From: Blastocladiella britannica
Lineage: Eukaryota > Blastocladiomycota > Blastocladiomycetes > Blastocladiales > Blastocladiaceae
Direction: 5' to 3'
Length of the DNA: 12,390 bases
Assembly (NCBI GenBank): GCA_025349905.2
Contig: MU625075.1
Location: 1-12,390, forward strand
Positions 9,660 to 12,390 of this stretch are shown here, piece after piece. Made by a program: the position numbers and the translations under genes. The stretch's first letter is position 1. Every line of letters starts with the position of its first letter. The notes beneath the pieces are model-generated. The model was not told the DNA's origin. It did no database searches and saw only the letters and a list, made by a program, of their open reading frames with translations.

Positions 9660-10046
9660 GGCGAAATATTGTATTTGGTTGCGAAAGAAGAGAAAAAAAA
9701 AAGTATGCGGCCGCCACTCACTTCCCTTATTGGCACTTTTTCTCTGCATACTTCACGTGATATTGGATATTGTTTTTTAAGATATTTCTCCAACAGCATG
9801 ATCATTGATCTTGCGCCGAAATCGCATGGGACGCACATGGAAGAGCGCGTACACCTGGAGGCGATGCTGCCGGTGGCGATCCAACGGCAAATGCTTCTGG
9901 AATGGATCGCTGGGTCGCGAAATTCTATGACACGTAATGGCTTCTGCAGTATTATACAACTCAAGAGCATGCGACGCCAACCAAGCGTCGTGTATCATCT
10001 ATTTCTTCCAACCAAACAATTTTTGGCCGTATCTCGCCTCTCGTCA
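9660..10046. other. Intergenic region with a TCACGTGA palindrome
   Basis: This 387 bp stretch lies between the putative mitochondrial gene and the 3' end of the LRR gene. The first half is AT-rich with a 10-base A run (about 9692-9701) and a perfect 8-bp palindrome TCACGTGA at 9753-9760, a strong E-box. The second half has a plus-strand frame open from an ATG at 9798 to 10202, but it overlaps the LRR gene antisense, has no recognisable motif and mixed codon use, so I do not call it a gene. Confidence 0.4.
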
Positions 10047-11473
10047 TTACACAACCTGTGCCACAGACTGCGCCGGCGGCTTGGCGGCGGCAGGAGGAGC
10101 CGCCTTGGCCTGGCGACGACGGTAGAAGATGGCGGCAGCAATAATCAACACAATGGCTGCACCAACGGAAACCGAAACGGGAAGCCATGGGAAGGATTCT
10201 GATGAGGTTTCAATGGCAATACCCGGGCAGTTCTTGAAATTGACCATCCTCATGTTTGTGTCGGAGCAAGTTCCAGAACGATCGCTCCTTGCAAAGCAAA
10301 TGCCTTGTTCATCACCTTGCTGAGGAAGAATTAAACATTGGTAACTGTTTTTAAGGGTCGAAATGAGGGTTTGAAGTTGCGCCAGTGCAAAAAAAAAAGA
10401 GCTCACACCTGATTTTAATCGCAGGGACGGTGCCAGTCAGACTATTGTTTGACAAATCACTGTTCAAGAATAAAAGTCAGTTGGAAGTGCGAGATTAAAC
10501 GAGGAGTAGATATGTACAGGATGCCGAGGCCCGTCAGTTGGCTCAGGGTGGAAGGGATGGTGCCAGTAAGCTGATTGTTGGAGAGCCAACTTTTCAAAGC
10601 AATACAAAAATACAAAAAAAAGTCAGTTCAAAGCGAGGAAGTAATTGACGAAGCAAGGAGTGGGTCCGCACAAGCTTTGAAGGCCCGTCATCTGGCCCAG
10701 GGCGGGAGGGATGGTCCCAGTCAGCTGATTGCTGGACAAATCACTGTTCAAAACAACAGTCCACTGAGGGTCAGTAACAACGAGACAAAGCGAGGAGGGG
10801 ACACACCGCACAAGAAATAAAGGCTCTTCAATTTGCTCAAGCTGTCAGGGATGCTACCAGTCAGCTGGCAGTTGTGCAATTCACTGTTCAAGGGCAAAAG
10901 TCAGCACGGATAAGAATAAACAACGAATGGACACGCACAGGATTTTAAGGCTCGTCAACTTGCTCAAGCTGTCAAGGTTGGTGCCGGTCAGCTGGTTGTT
11001 GCTCAAAATACTGTTAAAAATATAAAGTGTCAGTTAACAAGCAAGCGATGAAGCAGAGAGTGGATACGCACATAGATGTAAGGCTCGTCAGCTTGCTGAG
11101 GGTGGGAGGAATAGTGCCAGTCAGCTGATTGTTGCGCAACTCACTGTTTGAAGAATAGTCAGGTATTGATCAAAGGATTAAACAAAGCAAAGGCGACGCA
11201 CAGGGCTTCAAGGCTCGTCAGCTTGTCCAGGGTGGGAGGAATAGTGCCAGTCAACTTTTCACTGTCCAAATTACTGTTCAAAAACAAATCGTCAACCTGA
11301 GAAGCGTGGGAAATCAGTGTCTAGTGACAATACAGTGTTTTGATGGTTCCATTATCATTGCAATATACTCCATGCCAAGTACAACAGTTGGTCGCTGTTC
11401 GGTCGCCCTTGTACTTGAGCGTGTCAAGGATGGCCCCGAGTTCGGTGCACTGGGTGCCTTTTGGGTTTGGCAT
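10047..11473 (-). CDS. LRR receptor-like type I membrane protein (9 exons, 5' end uncertain)
   Basis: Exons on the minus strand are 11334-11473, 11202-11273, 11072-11143, 10939-11010, 10812-10883, 10672-10743, 10518-10589, 10409-10459 and 10047-10344; sum 921 nt, 306 aa. Exon 1 encodes an LRRNT-like cap with the paired-Cys motif NCCTWHGVYC. Exons 2-8 each encode one plant-type LRR (for example DLSSNQLTGTIPPALGQ); the seventh is shortened. Exon 9 has a four-Cys segment, a transmembrane helix at about residues 262-282 (SVGAAIVLIIAAAIFY), the stop-transfer RRRQAK and a short Ala/Pro-rich tail without a kinase. By family analogy it is a surface receptor-like or adhesion protein, but the ligand is unknown. 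The ATG at 11473 directly follows a TTTAG acceptor-like site and gives no signal peptide, so a first exon is probably missing, upstream or lost. Confidence 0.8.
10409..11273 (-). repeat. Tandem array of single-LRR exons
   Basis: Six exons of exactly 72 nt plus one shortened exon of 51 nt are separated by introns of 55-82 bp, giving a repeat period of about 125-155 bp. Every exon starts with T after an AG acceptor (AACAG in six cases, AAAAG in one) and, apart from the last, ends in CT, TT or AT before the donor, so each intron is phase 2 and the split codon is Leu, Phe or Ile. The shared core is CAGCTGACTGGCAC with variants. The array is best explained by repeated duplication of an exon plus intron unit. 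Confidence 0.85.
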
Positions 11474-11919
11474 CCTAAATTTTTTTTTTTTTTTTCACGT
11501 CTGTTTGCAAAGAGTGGTGGACGGGCGTCGCCAAAGAGAAATGAGGCATTAAATACTCGCAGACCAGAAAACTCAATACCTGTTCGATTGCCTGTGTGTG
11601 CCCTCCCCTCCCCTCGCCTTGTTGCTGGGATCGATGAGCTGTGCGCCCTCCCCTCCTCTCCAAAATCACATTATTGGTGTTTGGACGAGTAGCCTGGGTC
11701 TCGCCCAAAATAATTGGGCAGGCACCTTTTGCGCGACATCTGCGCGCCGTCTGTTAGGACCGGGAGTAGAGGGCGATCCGTTGTACGGGGGACCGAGGCG
11801 GATGGACGACGAGAGAATATAATATTACGAGTATGAATGTATATTGTTTCGCAAGGGAAACCTTTGATGGGAAAATACTAAGTGGGAAAGTCTAAGTGAA
11901 CATGGGTCATGGATCATGA
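11474..11919. other. Region upstream of the LRR gene, no recognised gene
   Basis: This stretch of about 450 bp contains a 16-base T run (11480-11495, poly-A on the LRR strand), two CT-rich blocks, and an AT-rich patch near 11814-11850. I looked on the minus strand for a signal-peptide exon that could be spliced to the LRR gene and found no convincing ATG plus hydrophobic stretch. Short frames on both strands show no family motif. It probably holds the LRR promoter and leader and, near 11920, the broken edge of a retroelement. Confidence 0.4.
11597..11661 (-). promoter_or_regulatory. Duplicated GA/G-rich element upstream of the LRR gene
   Basis: Two copies of a pyrimidine-rich motif on the plus strand, TGTGCCCTCCCCTCCCCT at 11597 and TGTGCGCCCTCCCCTCCTCT at 11640, lie 43 bp apart. 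On the LRR strand they read GAGGGGAGGGGAGGGC and GAGGAGGGGAGGGCGCACA. They sit about 125-190 bp upstream of the first LRR coding exon. G runs of three or four could form a quadruplex. A promoter role is inference. Confidence 0.35.
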
Positions 11920-12129
11920 CAGGTCCTCTGGGATGGGTACGACGAGCCCACCTGGGAGCCGGCCAAGAACGTCGCCCACCTCACGATCCTGCTCAAGAAC
12001 TTCCACGACAGCAATCCTGACGCTCCCATGGATCCCCAGTGTGACGATCCAGTTGTCACGGATTTAATGTATTGGGAACTCGCGACAGGAACTTGTCTTT
12101 GGTTCACTGTCGCGAGTCAATTGTATTGA
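11920..12129 (+). pseudogene. Truncated chromodomain, probable Ty3/gypsy (chromovirus) integrase C-terminus
   Basis: The frame opens after a TGA at 11917-11919 and reads VLWDGYDEPTWEPAKNV, then HLTILLKNFHD. This matches the second half of a chromodomain (the WxGY...TWEP segment and the C-terminal helix), as found at the end of chromovirus integrases. The first beta strands, and all of integrase, RNase H and reverse transcriptase, are absent upstream. After the domain the frame continues only to a TGA at 12127-12129. An LTR-like sequence on the same strand follows. A host chromodomain gene with a 5' exon joined through the TGACAG acceptor-like site at 11917-11922 is possible, but I saw no fitting exon. 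Confidence 0.6.
12078..12117. repeat. 11-bp perfect inverted repeat with GCGCGAC-type core
   Basis: ACTCGCGACAG at 12078-12088 and its exact complement CTGTCGCGAGT at 12107-12117 flank an 18-base spacer and could form a hairpin. The ACTCGCGAC part recurs in direct orientation at 12195-12203 and 12372-12380. It lies between the chromodomain remnant and the LTR-like sequence. Confidence 0.75.
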
Positions 12130-12285
12130 TAAGCATATATTCGAACAACCCGTCGCAGATTGCACTACCTTCCCGAGCGCGGACGTCACATCTGACTCGC
12201 GACCCAGTAGTGCAGCTGCCGAAGAACCACCCCTCGAACCGATTCGAAAAATGACTGACATGTGTGACGATCATGGCGTCACATG

Positions 12286-12305
12286 TGGTGGAACGTGGTG
12301 GAACG
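12286..12305. repeat. Tandem duplication of TGGTGGAACG
   Basis: Two exact adjacent copies of the ten-base unit TGGTGGAACG lie inside the proposed LTR, just after its palindromic left end. Confidence 0.8.
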
Positions 12306-12359
12306 CTGGCCATGGTCACCTGACCATCGAAGGCGATGGAAGAGGGGGATCATGGCGGG

Positions 12360-12367
12360 TATAAAAG
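12360..12367 (+). promoter_or_regulatory. TATA box in the proposed LTR
   Basis: TATAAAAG is preceded by a G-rich stretch and lies about 97 bp inside the proposed LTR start. Transcription would start about 25-35 bases downstream, at or just past the window end. It fits an LTR promoter but could equally serve an unrelated gene beyond the window. Confidence 0.5.
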
Positions 12368-12390
12368 GGACACTCGCGACCAGTGCCGCG

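Larger units (their letters stand above)
12263..12390 (+). mobile_element. Partial LTR of a retrotransposon, cut by the window end
   Basis: The proposed left end is TGTGACG at 12263, with the usual TG start. It forms an imperfect palindrome with CGTCACA at 12277-12283, similar to inverted ends of many Ty3/gypsy LTRs. Inside are a tandem duplication at 12286-12305, a near-palindrome ATGGTCA-CC-TGACCAT at 12312-12327, and TATAAAAG at 12360. On the same strand as the upstream chromodomain, it fits a 3' LTR of a 5'-truncated element. No clear polypurine tract precedes it, and the right end is outside the window, so the boundary is tentative. Confidence 0.45.

Noticed and set aside
9798..10202. 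Plus-strand frame of 134 codons from an ATG at 9798
   Set aside because: Its second half is antisense to the transmembrane and tail coding of the LRR gene, codon use is mixed, and no domain is recognised. A small gene ending earlier through an intron cannot be excluded.
10409..11273. CRISPR-like or satellite array suggested by the regular 125-155 bp period
   Set aside because: The repeats are coding LRR exons with splice sites, the spacers are introns, and the genome is eukaryotic.

Overview
The window looks like nuclear DNA from a fungus, probably an early-diverging, GC-rich one. Coding exons are GC-rich, introns are short (about 55-90 bp) and AT-rich, and several introns carry a TACTAAC or CTGAC branch-point motif. 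One gene belongs to the fungus-specific KCH potassium-transporter family. The combination of short introns, homopolymeric Gln/Ser/Asp tracts and a plant-type LRR surface protein suggests a zoosporic lineage (Blastocladiomycota or chytrid-like). That placement is inference and cannot be fixed from this sequence alone.

Positions 1-9312 hold compact housekeeping genes. On the minus strand is NIC96/NUP93, a scaffold nucleoporin with one intron. It is divergent from an orphan low-complexity, Ser/Asp-rich protein on the plus strand (3663-5075). Next is CKS1 on the minus strand, the small subunit of cyclin-dependent kinase complexes. It is divergent from a three-exon KCH1-like potassium transporter on the plus strand, which has a Gln/Tyr/Gly-rich tail. 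The plus strand continues with DBR1, the intron-lariat debranching enzyme, split into five exons, the first holding only two codons. I rebuilt the exon structures by reading frame, splice sites and fit to the families; all sum to whole codons.

Positions 9313-11919 are more accessory. A weakly supported minus-strand gene (start 9659) has a mitochondrial-presequence-like N-terminus. A minus-strand leucine-rich-repeat membrane protein (10047-11473) follows. It has an LRRNT-like cap, seven plant-type LRRs each on its own exon (six of exactly 72 nt, all bounded by phase-2 introns), a Cys-containing juxtamembrane segment, one transmembrane helix and a short Arg/Ala/Pro tail. No signal-peptide exon was found upstream.

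Positions 11920-12390 look like retrotransposon debris on the plus strand. A truncated chromodomain is followed by an LTR-like sequence starting TGTGACGATC, with a TATA box, and the window ends inside it. Several inverted repeats and a recurring ACTCGCGAC motif lie in this stretch.

The genes do not form one pathway. The most unusual object is the LRR gene with its one-repeat-per-exon array and near-identical splice junctions.
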